A stretch of DNA of 64,000 bases from Tetraselmis striata (Eukaryota; Chlorophyta; Chlorodendrophyceae; Chlorodendrales; Chlorodendraceae), in the NCBI GenBank assembly GCA_006384855.1, contig VCJN01001554.1, forward strand, positions 18,999 to 82,998. The letters are read 5' to 3'. The first letter of the stretch is position 1. Every line of letters begins with the position of its first letter. The translations under genes and the position numbers were made by a program. A model generated the notes under the pieces. That model was not told the origin of the DNA, did no database searches, and saw nothing but the letters and a program-made list of their open reading frames with translations. Positions 23,001-34,000 of the stretch are shown one piece after another.

Positions 23001-23436
23001 GATTGAGGGGGGCGTTGTGGTTGCTGTTAGGCCTGGACGTGAAGGACCCGCCGAGGCGGCGTATCCGCGACTATCGCTAGGAGGGTCTTTCACTATATCT
23101 GTCGTTCACATTGAAATTTATAACGATACGTTATACATGCGTGACGGATTCCCACGGACTTCGCCATTGTTCACAGTTTCCGGGAAGCTGGATCCGTTTG
23201 GAAGGCGCGCCGCGGCGGCCCGCGAGCTCGCGCCGGTAGGCGGCACGCAACGCAGCGGGCCTCACCCCCAGCTCCGGAGGCGCGTCCTCCGGATTGTTCT
23301 CGTACATCTGAAGCAACGCCATGAGGTCCTCCATGGATGGCTGTCCCTCCGCGCCGCCGGGTGCCGCCTCCGCGCCGCCGTCCGGGCCGCCGGCCGCCCC
23401 CTGCCCGCCCAGCATCCCCGCCAGCATCGCCTCCAT
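17069..23436 (-). CDS. PIH1-domain protein, dynein-arm/R2TP assembly cochaperone, 8 exons
   Basis: Exons on the minus strand: 23436-23266, 22984-22896, 22533-22371, 21718-21539, 20346-20233, 19307-18907, 18456-18336, 17143-17069. They sum to 1314 bases, 437 residues, with phase kept at every junction. An N-terminal leader (MEAMLAGMLGG) with a helical stretch precedes the PIH1 domain: EPGFVIKTADDKGNKVFINI, then CPISLGEPRVDMDRKGEACT and VYDCVFNDE, then LDPKYKLPRMRYKGEH. After a Pro/Ser/Gly linker comes a CS-like domain ending in LAVKTPFFVTHEGGDVLLDA and LLVFLPFRPF. PIH1 proteins work with HSP90 and R2TP in the cytoplasm; the Kintoun and MOT48 types assemble axonemal dyneins. Single PIH1 plus CS architecture fits PIH1D1/PIH1D2/MOT48 as well as a short Kintoun; the subtype is not decided here. 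It implies a flagellated cell. Introns hold G tracts on the plus strand, which are C on the coding strand. It is divergent from the AUP1-like gene. Confidence 0.87.
17236..18293 (+). repeat. Tandem repeat array in PIH1 intron 7
   Basis: Three units start CGATTTGCGMCCCGTRAACC or similar at about 17428, 17888 and 18089. Each carries a CACACACCACCACC-like block, GATGTC-ATAAGA, and GTCGGTGG..GCAGGTCAC..TGGACGCGGAG. A second block (GGAGACACACCGT) lies at about 17300 and 17778, so the larger period is about 460-490 bases. Confidence 0.8.
19690..19815 (+). repeat. Interspersed repeat family, copy in PIH1 intron 5
   Basis: It carries GGGCTCGCGTGCAATCTATC, GACAGGCGGAGGGGCTTC, TACTCACGGCGTCCTCATTA and CCGCGCCCGCACCCGCAG, in the order seen at 31525-31680. 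A (GT)n run follows at 19859-19880. Confidence 0.5.
21079..21308 (+). repeat. Imperfect tandem duplication in PIH1 intron 4
   Basis: TGTGCAGCTGAAACACTGAG followed by ACTGACCGGGTGCCATGTCA occurs twice, at about 21083-21155 and 21217-21308. Confidence 0.8.
22208..22269. repeat. G tract followed by C tract in PIH1 intron 3
   Basis: An interrupted G run (22208-22236) is followed by GAATTCCA and about 18 C (22251-22269). The two could pair into a G:C hairpin. Confidence 0.85.
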
Positions 23437-24467
23437 GACTGTGCCCGCCCCCTCGCAGCGACTGCTCTGTCTCGCCCTTCTGGCAAATAGGACCGAGGCT
23501 CAGGTGCGTGAGATGGACCTTGATACGCTGTGTGTTTGGGTAGCAGCAAACGGGGCGCGCCTAGAAGTGCGGGAAAAACACGGGGAGGGATCAGGGAAGC
23601 AAGCAAGGTGGTTTTTCCGCCTCCGTGACCAGTACCACGCGCAAACAGCAACATCAGCAGCAGCACAAACATTTAAGAGGCATATCATTTATTGATTATT
23701 ATGGGTTCAAGGATTATTATGGGTTTGGTTGATACACACAGCAGCAGCAGCACAAACAGCATTGGTGTCGTCAACTTGACGCGATGACAGGGCCTGCCAC
23801 GTGGCCGCCAGCATCAAGGCCATCAGGCCGGGGCCTTCGTTGACGTCCGCAATACTTTCAGATTTATTATTATTTGTTTTTTCGCCGCCGGGACTTTCAG
23901 ATTTATTATTATTTACATCTACTTTCAGATCAAAACTACCTGTACCGTACTGTTCAGGGGTTTCTAATACCGTTCAGGGATTCTGCTGTGTACGAGTATC
24001 TGCATCCACGAGTGCCCGTACGGATGATACTGGATTCGTACAGATACGAAAAATACGAGTATTTTACGATGACGACAGACGATCCTGAATGATGACTCTC
24101 CCTACTGGTGTACCCCGGCCCGCCCTGCCCTGATAAACCAACAGCACCGCCGCCAGCAGCAGAAATATCGATAGCGACAACGTTAACGCGGTTGGCTCAA
24201 TGTCAGACACAGTCGCTTTGGTCGCAGGCGGACGGCGCTAGCAGTAATAATTGGCGCGCGGGAGTGATGATGAAAAACGTGAAAACATCCTTCCGCGCCT
24301 CGGCTTTTACCTGACTCAGGCCTTCGCTCAGTTCCAGCCCCAGTTCCACTGTCCGCAGCATACTGAGCCCCGCCAGAGAAGCACCTAAGCCAGTGGGCCG
24401 GAGCAGCTTCCTCGATCCCCGCCCTTCTGATCATCTGGCGATACGAGCGTCAGCGCGCGCCGTCGCA
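23437..24467. promoter_or_regulatory. Divergent intergenic region PIH1 / AUP1-like
   Basis: About 1 kb between the two start codons, without a supported gene. It contains a duplicated CTTTCAGATTTATTATTATT (about 23858 and 23893) and AGCAGCAGCACAAACA repeats. Promoter elements were not identified. Confidence 0.4.
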
Positions 24468-25793
24468 ATGCGCGCTCTCGCGCGGGCCGACCAGTTGGGC
24501 ATCTCGCCGCCCGCCGCCCGCTTCCCGGCACGCACCACCCCCTTGGCGCCTGGCGCCCGGCACGTCCCTGCGCGACGACGCTCGCCCCGCCTCTCCAGTT
24601 CCGGGATCCCTGGGCGGCTGCAACGATGGGAGGATTGTGCAGAGGCTGGGCGCAGGGCCGGTGATCTTGTTGGGATTCTGCGCGCCGCCACCGATCCCGC
24701 GGGTGCATCGTCTTCTAGCGACGACGACGATGCCACACCGGCCCCGTCGTCGGTCACGGCTGCCGTGGCGGCGCTTTTCCCATCCACACACCTCCCTAGC
24801 CAGCCCTCGCTACCGCTGCTGCTGTACTTCCCGATCGGCTGTGCGGTAGCAGCGTTTCGCATGGTGCTGTGGATGGCGCTGCTGGCGACCGACAGCCGGC
24901 TGACGAACCAGGACGGCCCCATCGCCGCGCTGCGTTCGCTGCTGGGCGTCTCCGTGGCGTGGGAGGGCGAGGAACACCTGCCCGCCGAGCGGCACGTGCT
25001 CGTGAGTAACCACCTGACGGCAGGCGACCTCATTGTGCTGTACACGCGCCCGCAGCGCTACATCCATCTCATCACGCCGGCAGTGCCGGAGGCCGCCACG
25101 CGCGTGGCAAACCACCGCGTGCTGCTGCGACATGCGACGCCCGCGACGTACGACGCGCTGGCCACGGACGAGGGGATAGCCGAGTCGGTGCATCTCTTCC
25201 CAGAGGGTGAGCTCCGCCCTCTAGCTTTGAACTCTTTGATGTGCGCAAGAGCGACATATGATGGGCGCATTCAGGTCCGGGCATGGAGCAGTCTATATGT
25301 GTTTTACACTGAAAGAGACGCAGGGACAACAGTCGTGATGTCCATGGCGATGTTTTTGCTTTGCATTGGGCCCTTTTGCGGCTTCATGAGCGGGGCTTGT
25401 GTTCGCTGCGTGAGGCTGAGGGGCGGAGCTGTTGCCACAGGCGGCATGACCAACGGCACCGGCATGATGCGCTTCTCCCGCGGCTTTGTGCGCTTCTCGC
25501 GCGACCTGCCCGTGGTGCCCATGGCGCTGCGCGTGCGGGTGCCGCTCGGCGTGTCGACCCACACGCTGACCTCCAGCTTCGCGGCGAACTTGTTCTGGTT
25601 CTCCTTCGCGCCCTGGATCAGCTTCACCTGCACCGTGCTGCCGCCGATGCGGATGGAGGCGGGCGAGAGCCCGGGGCGGTTTGCGCGGCGGCTGGAGAAG
25701 GCGGTCGCGGAGGAGCTGGGCGTGCCAGTGGCGGAGCTGACAATCCAGGCCAAAAAGCAGGCGATGCAGCGTGCCAAGCTGGCGGGTAAATAG
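24468..25793 (+). CDS. AUP1-like lipid-droplet/ER acyltransferase-domain protein, two exons
   Basis: Exon 1 is 24468-25206, exon 2 is 25441-25793, giving 363 residues. A disordered Arg/Ser/Asp-rich N-terminus precedes a hydrophobic hairpin (LLLYFPIGCAVAAFRMVLWM), then LLGVSVAWEGEEHLPAERHV and LVSNHLTAGDLIV. Splicing restores HLFPEGGMTNGTGMMRFSRG, the FPEG-TNG motif of AUP1/PlsC-like proteins. The tail LFWFSFAPWISFTCTVLPPM and FARRLEKAVAEELGVPVAEL fits AUP1, ending before or within the CUE-like helix. The acyltransferase HxxxxD site reads HLTAGD, so catalysis is possible. Human AUP1 acts on the ER and lipid droplets in ER-associated degradation. The 234-base intron is open in frame. The ATG at 24468 is the first in a long open frame; a later ATG cannot be excluded. 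A TGTAA occurs near 26095. Confidence 0.8.
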   Translation: MRALARADQLGISPPAARFPARTTPLAPGARHVPARRRSPRLSSSGIPGRLQRWEDCAEAGRRAGDLVGILRAATDPAGASSSSDDDDATPAPSSVTAAVAALFPSTHLPSQPSLPLLLYFPIGCAVAAFRMVLWMALLATDSRLTNQDGPIAALRSLLGVSVAWEGEEHLPAERHVLVSNHLTAGDLIVLYTRPQRYIHLITPAVPEAATRVANHRVLLRHATPATYDALATDEGIAESVHLFPEGELRPLALNSLMCARATYDGRIQVRAWSSLYVFYTERDAGTTVVMSMAMFLLCIGPFCGFMSGACVRCVRLRGGAVATGGMTNGTGMMRFSRGFVRFSRDLPVVPMALRVRVPLGVSTHTLTSSFAANLFWFSFAPWISFTCTVLPPMRMEAGESPGRFARRLEKAVAEELGVPVAELTIQAKKQAMQRAKLAGK

Positions 25794-27743
25794 ATGTGAC
25801 GGCGCCTCCAACCCCATGCGAAAAGCACGCCCTGATAATTGCATGCCAGCCGCACCTTCACCGCGGTGGTCCACACGCACCCAACGTCTGCTCAAAGCAG
25901 CACGAGTGATCTCATCCACCGCCGTTTTTTTCCAATAAAGCGAACGCTATCCCCCAGCTGGTACTTATTGCAGTTGAAACGAAATGACAGGGAAACCAAC
26001 GGAACGCTTCTGCCCCACGGCATCCCCCTCGCACTCACACACACACACACACACACACCTCAGTGAGATAGAAGCGACGCTTGCTCCCGCTAGATGTAAT
26101 TTTCAGAAAACCTAGAGACAATTGAGGCCGGTGGAGTCATTGAACGAGCGTTGCATGCCATTAAAGGAAGGGCACCTGCTGGAGGGGCTTTAATCCAAAA
26201 TATTTGATTGGACAGGGTTGAAACTGCCATTGTATCTTGATGCGGTCGCACTCCTGCCCACGTGCGGAAGCATTAAGCTTGGGAGGATCAGGAAGCCCGC
26301 AGGCACGCGCTGCCATTGCACCAGACTCCCCCCCCCTCCCCTCCCCCGCCTTGGTGTACTCGGTACACGGTTGACATACCCCCTCCTGCGGACCGCGAAG
26401 ATTCGGCTTCGCGATGAGTCAAGGCCGGGTAATGGATGGCCAGGTATGGTAGCTGAGAAGATGAAGCCGACCCTCAGCCCGAGAGATTCCAAATTATGTT
26501 CCGCGTGGGGGAAGGCGGTGCTGCATGGCGACCCGGGTATTTGCAGCATGAGTGCAATCAATCATATGATGACAGCAGCAACAATACTCACGGCCATGAC
26601 GTCCATATCTACACAGCGAGTCAATTCGATGTAGCAGTGCGCATCGGGGCACCCATTCACCCGCCGCGGGGATCGTTCGCTTACAGGATCGCTCGGCAAG
26701 ATCCAGTGCCGCTCCCTGTGTGTGCGAGGCCTTTGGCAACTTACCGGCGATGACGCCACAACGCTGGCCGGGCCACTGATCGTTTTGTGCGCCATCACAG
26801 TTCCCAAATTGCATGGATACATTGTATTGGATTGGTCAGTAGGGAATGCTGCAGCTAGAAAAGAGACGGAGGGCTATCGCACATCGGGGGATCCCGGGCT
26901 CGCCGGCTCCACGTGGAGCTATGGCAGCTGTGGTTGGATATTCGTATCGAGCCGTGATGACCCCGCACCCTGTTTGCTATGTTGGAACGGTTGCCGCGGC
27001 CAAGAGGCAGTGCGGAGTGGGACACGGGCCGCATGCAGCCTCTCCGGAGTCTCAAGATAATGAAGCAGCGCTCAGGCCCGCCCACAAATCTGCCGAGAAC
27101 GCAGCGCCGCCGTGATGTATTAATCAGCCATGATGCGGCGGCCAGATGGCACTTGGTAAGAAGGGACTGCGCCAGCCTCCAGCTGGGCTTGCATGTTAGA
27201 TACAGGCACACTGCTGACTATGGCCCCGCCTACGTTTTGACATCTGGCGGTTTGGGAGGGCTTTCATTCGCCGTGCCGGCGGCCGTGCTTCGATTTCGGC
27301 ATTAGCAGCACCGCAGGGACATGAGAGCAGCTGCGCCCCCGGCAGCGTGGATCCTCGGACCATGGACAAGACATCGCGGAGCACTCGGCGGCTTGGATGC
27401 CACCGCCCGAGAGCAGTCCGCCCACCTGACCGCCACAGCAAGCCCCCCTCCCCTCTCCCTCATCCCAGTATCAGCCTTGTTTGCGGTACAGGTCCGGTCC
27501 CTGTGTCAGCGCTCCCCCCCCCCCCCCCCCCCCCGACTGTGCAGCCGCAGCATCCGCAGCCCTCCTTCCCCCCATCGCCCTCCCGCATCCGCAGTTGGAA
27601 TGGAGCAGGCGGGGAAGGCTGCAAATGCCACTTGTACTGGAGCCTCCTCTTCCGGCTTGCCAGTCAGGAACGAACCGGGGGAATCGAGCGATGGTTACAT
27701 TGTGGAGCAGTGTTACATGGCATCGCAACACCGCTGGGGGCAC
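25794..27743. other. Intergenic stretch, no supported gene
   Basis: It holds an (AC)n run at 26036-26059, a C-rich stretch at 26329-26346 and a C run of about 19 at 27516-27534. One minus-strand exon-like piece near 26790-26740 has no credible continuation. Tandem TGTAA signals of the ATP synthase gene sit at 27717-27713 and 27699-27695 on the minus strand. Confidence 0.5.
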
Positions 27744-28436
27744 TTAGTGTCCCGCCTTCTTGGCGGACCCCTGAGCAGGCAGCAGCGGCAGGGGGGGGGG
27801 GGGGGGGGGAAGGGGGGGTGTTCCTCCTAAGCAGGGTGTTCACTGGGGCAGCAAGGAAACTTTCTGCGCGTGGGGCGCGGGAATATGGGCTTTCCCGGGG
27901 GAATGCGGGGGTTGCGTGGATGAGGGAAGGGGGGGGGGGGCACCTTGTAGTAGGCCGACATGACGGCCCCGTACGTGAGCCCCAGCGTCACCGCCGACAC
28001 GCGAACTACCTGCGGCAGCGGGCAGCGCGCAGCGGGAGGGCGGAGGCCCGGGGGCGGGGGGGGGGGGGGGGGGGGGGGGGGCGCTCGTTAGCCCAGCGAG
28101 CAGCCCGGAAAGCGAGCGGTGGACGCCCCCAGAGCGCCCACCCGGTTCGCGCGCCCAAAGTCATTCATGACTCTGCTGAAAGAAAACTTGAGCACTGAAA
28201 CCCGTTGCTGGCAGGTGGGTCTAGCCAGGGCCGGTCAAGGCAAGGGGACAGGAGGTGAGCCCCCCTGGAAGGAAGTGATGGGAGGGTTAACCACTGGGTG
28301 AAACTGGGGGGTGAAACCGGGGGTGAAACCCTAAGCCGGACCCGCCATCCAGGCCCGAAAAGGATAGGCTCGTGGCGGCTGCAAGTGCAGGCGGCGATCT
28401 CACCCGCGCGAGGCTGCTCTTCCCAGAGTAGAACAT
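27744..28436 (-). CDS. Mitochondrial ATP synthase subunit e, plant type, three tiny exons
   Basis: Exons on the minus strand: 28436-28404 (11 codons, MFYSGKSSLAR), 28009-27944 (22 codons, VVRVSAVTLGLTYGAVMSAY then YK) and 27770-27744 (GSAKKAGH, stop TAA). All junctions are phase 0 with GTGAG and GTGCC donors and CAG acceptors. The 41-residue product matches the plant subunit e pattern: YSG-S-L start, a single membrane helix with the GLxYG (GxxxG-like) motif, and a short Lys/His-rich tail. Subunit e sits in the inner mitochondrial membrane and stabilises ATP synthase dimers. It is below the size cut of ordinary ORF finding, since the longest exon is 66 bases. TGTAA occurs twice, within 50 bases after the stop. 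C tracts of the coding strand fill both introns. The assignment rests on recalled family pattern, not alignment. Confidence 0.72.
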
Positions 28437-28710
28437 GGTGCTGGGGTGGTGAGGGAGGAGGGGCGAAGCGGGGCGAATCAGGCTGTTACTGGTGGAGGGG
28501 TGATGGCGCTTTGCTGGCTGCCACTATTGGTACTCAGGAAGCATTATGTTTTGCTGCGCTGGATTTGTTGCTAGGCAGTAGGGCGGCTGATGCCCTGTTG
28601 GCGCCCGCCTGCAGTGGAACTTTTTGGGTACAGGGAGAGCGTCCGGAGAATGCACGCAAAGTACTGCAGTCCAGCCGCTCGCGGAGTAGCGACCATATCA
28701 TAGCGTTTTT

Positions 28711-28822
28711 CTTAAAGTATCTGTAGCGACTAAGGATTAGTAGATGTTAGTTAGCGACTACGATTTTACGCATTAAGTACAATTGTAGTTAGCTGACTAA
28801 CAACTACTACAGATACTTTAAG
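28711..28822. repeat. Inverted repeat, AT-rich foldback
   Basis: CTTAAAGTATCTGTAG (28711-28726) is perfectly repeated in reverse as CTACAGATACTTTAAG (28807-28822). The 80-base loop is made of CGACTA/TTAGTTAG units, and the flank to 28890 repeats TATTAAGTACAGTTA. Confidence 0.85.
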
Positions 28823-29037
28823 TACAGTTATTGTATTAAGCTATTGTACTAGCTATTGTATTAAGTACAGTTAGCTAGTACAATTAGCGACGATATTTTA
28901 TCTCTCTAGGCAGCACTTTAGGCCGCACCGCGCGTGCTGGTACCGCTATTCGTCGCGCTGCGTGTTGCAGCTCATGTGTGGAACAAGTATCCGGGTACCG
29001 GTAACAATCGCATCGCTTTGTAAGAAACAAACAACCA

Positions 29038-29093
29038 TCAAACCCTAAACACCCTCGAACCCTAAACACCTTATAACCCTAAACAAACCCTAG
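29038..29093 (+). repeat. Interstitial telomere-like repeats
   Basis: ACCCTAAAC occurs in near-tandem (29042, 29059, 29076), with a further AACCCTA at 29086. The unit is the plant and green-algal telomere repeat CCCTAAA. Confidence 0.8.
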
Positions 29094-29683
29094 TAATGGG
29101 TCTGGTTACTCGGGGAGTCGGGGCTACTGAGTCGGGCGAAAGCAAAGTACTACTGAGGGCGGCAGGCAGGCGGGGGGCGGGCCGGCGGGGGCAATAAGGC
29201 ACTGCAGACGCTAAGTAAGGATTACCAGGGCGGCTGAGCGCGCGTGGCGCTCGTCCGCCGACAGATGAAGGGCCGGAGGTACAGGTACTTTGCGAAGAAC
29301 ACGTGCAGTAGGGCGACGACGGACAAGACCCTAGTCGTGGTGCCCTCATCCCTCATCCTTCGACAGCCCTAGGGGGGCGCGCAAGGCATGCCGCGGCATG
29401 TGCGCCGATGCCCAGCAGCAGACTGGCAGGAGAGCTTCGCGCGCCTGTCCACACCGAGGCGCCAGCCTGCTCGGACGTCGCGCAGCCTCGACGACACGTA
29501 CGTCATCACCTCCCCAACCCTCGCGGCAGATCTTCCCCGAGAAAGAGACGGCGCGCGGGTCGCTATCCCCCGCGTCGGCAGAGCGCGGTCGTCGCGAGCG
29601 GAACAACGGGGCGCCCCGCCGACCCGCCAGGCACGCGCGCCCACCGAGCGACACAGCGGTGACCACACAGCGCAGGGGGCGGC

Positions 29684-31026
29684 ATGGCGACTGCACTGAA
29701 GAACCTGTTTGGGCGTCGCGGCTCCGCGGCGCCGAGTGGACCGGCTGGCGCAAGCGAGTTCTCGGACTCGCCAGAGACCGCGCCCGCGTGGCTCAAGGGC
29801 GGCGTGTACAAGCCCAACAAGGACGTCGGCAAGACGCTGCCCATCGCCTGGGACGGCACCTCCGGTACCGGGGTTGGCGGTTCGGCAACGCGAGGCGGCG
29901 GCAAGGGGAGCGCGCCCGCTGCCGGCGGTGGCGGTGGAGCGGGAGGGCGGGGCGGCAGCAACCAGCTCGTGCCGGCCGCCGACAGCCGCAAGCTGCGCTC
30001 CACTCTGGAGCTGCCAGAGGGGCAGGTGCAGATCATGGTGGACCCCGAGGCGGCGCGCATTTGGAGCGCCATCCGCGAGGTTTCGGAGGTGCTGATCGAG
30101 AAGGCTCTGCTGTGCGGCGAGGTGGAGCTGGTGGCCAAGTTTCGGCAGGAGCTGGCGGTGCTGCAGATCCGCAACCCCGGGCTGCTCCACTCCGACGCGC
30201 TCTGCAACCTGCTCAACGGGCTGAGCCACGTGGACCTGCTGGCGCTGCCTCGCCAGCGCGCGGTGCTGGCGCTGCAGAAGATTCTGCTCACCATGCAGGT
30301 GGAGACAACCCCACCCGCATGCCGCTCATCGCACCTCGCACCTCTACTTGTCACTGTGCATTATCTAGGGACATGAATAAATGCAGATACGGTGCACATG
30401 GCGATGGAATGAGAGAGGTGGAGGGGGCGGGGGGGGGGGGGGGGGGGGGGGAGCCGCACGCATTGCTTTGCGTGCTGCAGTATCGTGGAGCTTGAGCACT
30501 TCAAAGCAAAGCCGAAGAAGAGGCAAAAAAACGGAAAACGCACAGTTTTGAAATGTGCTGTTCTGTACCTTCGCCTCAGGATTAGTAGTGATTACGCAGT
30601 TTCAATCCCATTTCCCCGATAACATGTGTATTACTTACGCGGCATATCGTTCATGTTTAATTCCTCCACGGGCCGTTGAGAATAGGGACCGGCTGCTGCA
30701 ATTCGTATGAAAATGTAAACACACGTGCGCGTACACAGGTACGATTGTATATGTCTTCCTGCATTGCGTCTCACTTATGTGCACAGTGGCCATGGCGGCC
30801 CTCGGGCGTTGCATTGTCATTGCGTCTCGCTGGCATGGCGGCCCGCAGTGCTGTGAGCCCTGCGCTTCTGCTCCCCCCCCCCCCCCCCCTCCCTTGCGCA
30901 GGAGCTGTCGCAGTCCAGCCAGTACCAGTACGTGCCGGAGGGGGTGGACCCCGCCACCCTGCGCGGCCTCCCGCCCAGCTCGCTCCCCGACCTCACCATC
31001 TACATCCAGGACTACAAGGTTCGTAC

Positions 31027-31060
<34 letters not shown>

Positions 31061-34000
31061 TCCCGCCTGACTGGCGGCCGTGGCTGAGGCCCCGCAACTG
31101 AGCTCTGGGGTAATCCATGCGCAGAGGGTGGCCTCCGAGGCGCAGGCCAGGGCGCAGGCGGCTGTCCGGCGCGCGGAGGAGGCGGAGGCGGCGCTGAGAG
31201 ACAGCACGGTGAGAGCTGGCTTGCTGGCCGGGTGACGATGGGATGAGCTAACTGGGGTTGCTAGCTGGGGGAGCACGATCACGACTCGCTGCGGGGCTCG
31301 GCGCATGCTCTGGGGTTCAAAGGGGCCGATTCTGCCTGCACACATTGTAGTTGTAGTTGTAGTTGTCCTCTCCGTTGCAAATGGGGTGCATTTACACACT
31401 TATTCAGCCGCTCCTATATTGCCAACATTGATGATTGTTTTCCCTCTCCGTCTACCCCTCCACCTATATACCGCCCCTATAGGAACTCTATACCTATATA
31501 CCTATATATGGCGCCCATATAGGAACTCTTATCACAAGCCTCGTCCTGGGCTTGCATGCAATATATAATAAGAACATTCGCTATAGCTCCGCTGTAGTTT
31601 TGCCTACATGTGACCTGTAGCAGGCAGGGCAGGTTCTTATTCTCATTGTTCTTTATTACCGTTTCCGCACCCGCATCTATCATATTACAAGTGTATATAG
31701 ATGTGCACATGTGAAGAAATATACATATATATATATACATGTACATGTACATGTACATGTGTATACATATATGTATATATATATATCAATTTATAATATA
31801 TATATACCCACAAAAAACAATAACCTGCCAAACTGGCCAAAGGTCAAATTAGGCGAAATCGTGGCAGAATTATAGTGAGCATTCCCCTCGTTAGCATGCA
31901 ATCCCGATCATAAAGATGTGCTCGTGCCGCCACTACCGACGACTTTCCCCCGGCAAGAACGCCCCCCCCCCCCCCGCCCCCCCCCCCCATCGTTCGGGTT
32001 TTATGTAAATGGACCGCTGCGCAATGCGTCGAGCCTAATGGTGTCCCTTGGGTGACCAAGGAGCATGGCTGCAGCGTTGCGTTGGCTGTCAGACTGTAGG
32101 CGCACTACTGATGTAAACGCTGCTCGCTGCCGTCCAATCAGAGCGCGCAGCCCTCTCGTGCCACTTTCCGTGAGCTGCTTTCTGTGCTTCATCCGCCTCT
32201 TGGCTGTGGCGGTGCTGTGTGAGGCTTGTTTAGAATCGTGCACTGATCAGTGAATTAATTGCAAGGGGCATTGCGCAATTGCGACAAGGTCGCGCAATGT
32301 GGTGATGGTGCTGTCACGTGCTCTGACGTGCGGCGCGCGCTTGTGGCTGCGCAGATGGCGCTGCCCTCCAGCTCGCACTCCGCGAGCCGCCCAGCCACAA
32401 AGACACTCACGCCCGGGCAGCAGAAGGCGCAGCAAAAGGCCATCGGCGAGCTGGACGAGCAGATGCGGCGGGGCGAGATGCAGCTGAGCGACCTGGAGGA
32501 GGAGCTGAAGGACAAGGAGCGCCGCTACAGCGAGCTCATTGCCAAGCTGGAGCAAACCAAGCAGGCAATCGAGGAGATTGACGCCCTGCTCAGGGTAAGC
32601 CACCCCCCTTCTGCACCCCCCCCCCCCCCCCCAAACACCCCCACCTCCCAGGGCTACTACTCTAACCCGCACGCCATGCCCCCCTTTCACATCTGTCCCC
32701 ACTGCCTTCCCTCCGCTCCTACCCCTTCTCACATTCTGCCCCCATCATATCATGCCATGCTATGCCAGGCAAGCAGCAATAAAGCCTGCCTTACCTTGGG
32801 TAGGTTTGTAACGATCCCGATCGGTTGGTTCAACGTTCATCATTTGTTGGAGTACTTTGTATTTTTATAAAATTGAGAAGTAACTACTATTTCACCCAAG
32901 TCCCGAATCGCACCATAAATGAATACATGGCAGCATTTACATTTACCAATAAAAGTTACAATCGCCAATGCTCAATGGTGTTGCTCGATCGGATGGTAAG
33001 ATACAAAATCTCTCCATGTTTTATTCGTTCGACATTAAAGTACATTTCTTATTGGAGTACTAATTGAAGTTTCAATCCGATGAGTACACGCAAAACATGT
33101 AGTCATATACTTGCTACATGTGTACTTAGTTTCCCCTCTCGTGTCTCCTTATACCCTACAAGCATCTGGGAGAGCACCCCGATGAAGACCATAAATAAAC
33201 GGTGCGAGTACCCGCCACAGGGACCTACTATACCATACGACTAGCTACCCAACCATGATATACGACAAAGGTATTGGCAGTGCCGCTCGTGGGGAAAATA
33301 CGGTGAGTAATTGCGCATACCGCACTATATTGTTGCGTTGGCGCGCAGGGGGGGGGGGGGGGGGTCATGAACTGTTTTGCACCAAGGCCGTATTATTTAA
33401 TCCTAAGGCGGGGTCGAATACCAATTATGTACTGCCAAGGCGATATCTTACTTTGTAGCTTATTACGCATGCTGCCTTTAGTGTACAGAGCAACATTCAG
33501 TTGTCTGTCGGGGGTTGATATGATTATTTCCCCACGTGGCAGTGGCGTTGGAGGAGGGGGGGGGGGGGGGGGGGGGTCAAAATAAGACTTAATTGCGATT
33601 TCCCCAGAAATGGCACCGTACAATCCCTCCCCCCCCCCCCCCCCACCACCTCCCCTAATTCCTGTTTCTTAGCTAATTGGAGACAATTGATCCACCGCAC
33701 ATCAGTGGGCAGCTGCGTTTATACCACACATGTCTTTTCATTCGGTGATGTGCCCGTCCACTGCCGCGTGACAGACGAGCTCCAAGGAGAGCGAGACCAA
33801 GCTGCGGCAGCTGCTCCAGAAGCAGAACGCGGCGGCGCTCCAGCTCGGCATGGAGTCCGTGGCGGCCGCGGGTGTGGGCGACCTGAAGAGCCGCCGCCCG
33901 TCGCGCGGGGACGACCTCCAGGCGCTGGTGGACGGCGCCGGCATGATGGCGGACGAGGCCTCCTTCGCCGCGCGGAACATGCCCAGCAAGATGCTGGGGA

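Larger units (their letters stand above)
28437..29683. other. Intergenic region upstream of coiled-coil gene
   Basis: No gene is supported between the ATP synthase start and the next ATG. It contains the hairpin repeat at 28711-28822 and the telomere-like repeats at 29038-29093. It probably holds both divergent promoters. Confidence 0.45.

Noticed and set aside
26740-26790. Possible first exon on minus (MAHKTISGPASVVASSP before GTAAGT)
   Set aside because: Good donor, but no acceptor leading to a credible coding segment was found downstream.
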